NCBI GenBank assembly: GCA_009784635.1
Contig: WRBG01000103.1
Location: 1-7,227 of the forward strand
Length of the DNA: 7,227 nucleotides
DNA from: Bacteroidales bacterium
GTDB taxonomy: Bacteria; Bacteroidota; Bacteroidia; Bacteroidales; UBA932
Direction: 5' to 3'
Under the pieces are notes generated by a model. That model saw nothing but the letters and a program-made list of their open reading frames with translations, searched no databases and was not told the DNA's origin. Positions 6,712-7,227 of this stretch are shown piece by piece (the stretch's first letter is position 1; each line of letters begins with the position of its first letter). The translations under genes were made by a program, and so were the position numbers.

Positions 6712-6719
6712 CAAAGATA
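6712..6719 (-). promoter_or_regulatory. Promoter -7 box (TATCTTTG) for the DUF4143 ATPase
   Basis: Read on the minus strand, positions 6719 to 6712 are TATCTTTG, an exact TAnnTTTG match, 17 bp before the ATG at 6694. The nearest TTTG candidates for the -33 box lie 12 bp upstream (6735-6732) and 23 bp upstream (6746-6743). Neither gives the usual 19-21 bp spacing. Both belong to the first unit of the adjacent tandem repeat. Confidence 0.65.
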
Positions 6720-6723
6720 GCAC

Positions 6724-6812
6724 TTTTGTTTCAAATCGGGAGCAAAAGTTGTTTCATTTTGTTTCAAATCGGGAGCAAAAGTTGCTCTATTTTGTTTCAA
6801 ATCGGGAGCAAA
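6724..6812. repeat. Three tandem 33-bp repeats upstream of the DUF4143 ATPase
   Basis: Units begin at 6724, 6757 and 6790, exactly 33 bp apart. Units 1 and 2 are identical over 28 bp and differ only in the last five bases; unit 3 matches for 23 bp and then diverges. The conserved core includes TTTCAAATCGGGAGCAAA. At the junction of units 2 and 3, GAGCAA-AAG-TTGCTC (6773-6787) is a perfect 6-bp inverted repeat with a 3-base spacer, which unit 1 lacks. The array abuts the -7 box and covers the region where a -33 element and operators would sit. It lies in the 161-bp gap between two minus-strand genes. The period is near three helical turns, so bound proteins could line up on one face. Function is inferred only. 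Confidence 0.9.
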
Positions 6813-6855
6813 GAAGGTTTTGCGGTAAACGTGCCCGTTTCTCAGAAGCAGTTTC

Positions 6856-7227
6856 TCAATACGCCGTAAATTTGCTGCTGCCGTCTTTGTCCACCGTTAT
6901 CTTGCTCACGACCGTGGGAGCGCGCAGTGCGGAGTTATTTAACACCTGTGCCTCCATCACCTCCACCCGTCCGTTGTACATTGTGATTTTGCTGTTGTCG
7001 GATGTGATACGGATGCTGTCTGCTTGAAAACCACGCAGTGATACGGATGCGTCAGTCGCGACAATCCGAATGTTTTGGATTCCTTCTTGCGCCTCCAATC
7101 CATAATTGTTGATACTTAGCTTTGCACGGTCTGCCTCAATAAACAAATCTCCGGACTGAACATCTTTTATGTAGACATGGCTTTCCTCGCGGGCAACAAT
7201 CAACGGCAAATTAGCCACATGTAAGGT
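6856..7227 (-). CDS. C-terminal part of an unidentified protein with beta-solenoid-like repeats (truncated by the window edge)
   Basis: The frame is open through the right edge: 123 residues are visible, reading T-L-H-V before the GTG at 7218, so that GTG is probably internal rather than the start. The visible part is rich in short alternating beta strands with a period of about 20 residues: LFIEADRAKLSINN, IRIVATDASVSLRG, IRITSDNSKITMYN, then weaker copies ending ITVDKDGSSKFTAY. This pattern of alternating hydrophobic residues and small polar turns is typical of right-handed beta-solenoid proteins. It recalls the GIN/DUF2807 'auto-transporter adhesin head' proteins that Bacteroidota place in the cell envelope. 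The N-terminus with any signal peptide is missing, so location and function are open. The gene runs in the same direction as the ATPase, 161 bp upstream of it, with no clear terminator between. Confidence 0.65.
   Translation of the reverse strand, partial: TLHVANLPLIVAREESHVYIKDVQSGDLFIEADRAKLSINNYGLEAQEGIQNIRIVATDASVSLRGFQADSIRITSDNSKITMYNGRVEVMEAQVLNNSALRAPTVVSKITVDKDGSSKFTAY

Noticed and set aside
6837..6858. Direct repeat GTTTCTCA at 6837-6844 and 6851-6858 as an attachment site or target duplication
   Set aside because: The copies are only 14 bp apart, one overlaps a stop codon, and no mobile element lies between them.
6695..7027. Plus-strand frames translating the 33-bp repeats as 11-residue FQIGSKSC-type repeats
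   Set aside because: 33 is a multiple of three, so any open frame gives protein-like repeats. The frames run antisense to the partial gene and the ATPase promoter and show no known fold.

Overview
The window reads as a piece of a Bacteroidota chromosome, most likely Bacteroidales. Three genes or operons are preceded by a TAnnTTTG box, the -7 element used by the Bacteroidetes primary sigma factor. Shine-Dalgarno sequences are essentially absent. The TrpRS (KMGKS variant) and AroA (GESx and KESxR variants) also look like Bacteroidetes forms. No species can be named. The housekeeping genes are GC-rich (roughly 50-60% by eye). The toxin-antitoxin pair (roughly 37%) and the ATPase gene (roughly 40-43%) are clearly AT-richer and look like acquired inserts.

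Layout from left to right. Positions 1-242 hold no secure gene: an AT-rich stretch dense in small palindromes, with a 61-codon frame open to the left edge on the minus strand. On the minus strand follows aroA (EPSP synthase, shikimate pathway), complete, with its promoter at 1524-1531. A 151-bp divergent gap leads to a plus-strand type II toxin-antitoxin pair whose toxin is a PIN-domain (VapC-like) RNase overlapping its antitoxin by 22 bp. Next come trpS (tryptophanyl-tRNA synthetase) and, 21 bp later, dnaG (DNA primase), both complete and probably co-transcribed.

From the right, on the minus strand, a DUF4143-type AAA ATPase converges on dnaG and the two stop regions overlap by 20 bp. Its promoter region carries three 33-bp tandem repeats. 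Upstream of it on the same strand, the window edge cuts a gene whose visible C-terminus has a beta-solenoid-like repeat pattern.

Functionally this is a core backbone (aromatic amino acid synthesis, Trp-tRNA charging, replication priming) interrupted by two accessory modules of the kind common in Bacteroidales: a VapBC-like pair and a DUF4143 ATPase. I see no RNA gene, CRISPR array or insertion sequence. The points most worth a second look are the two altered active-site-loop residues in AroA, the 33-bp repeats in front of the ATPase, and the palindrome-rich left edge. I did not find a clearly new multi-gene system.
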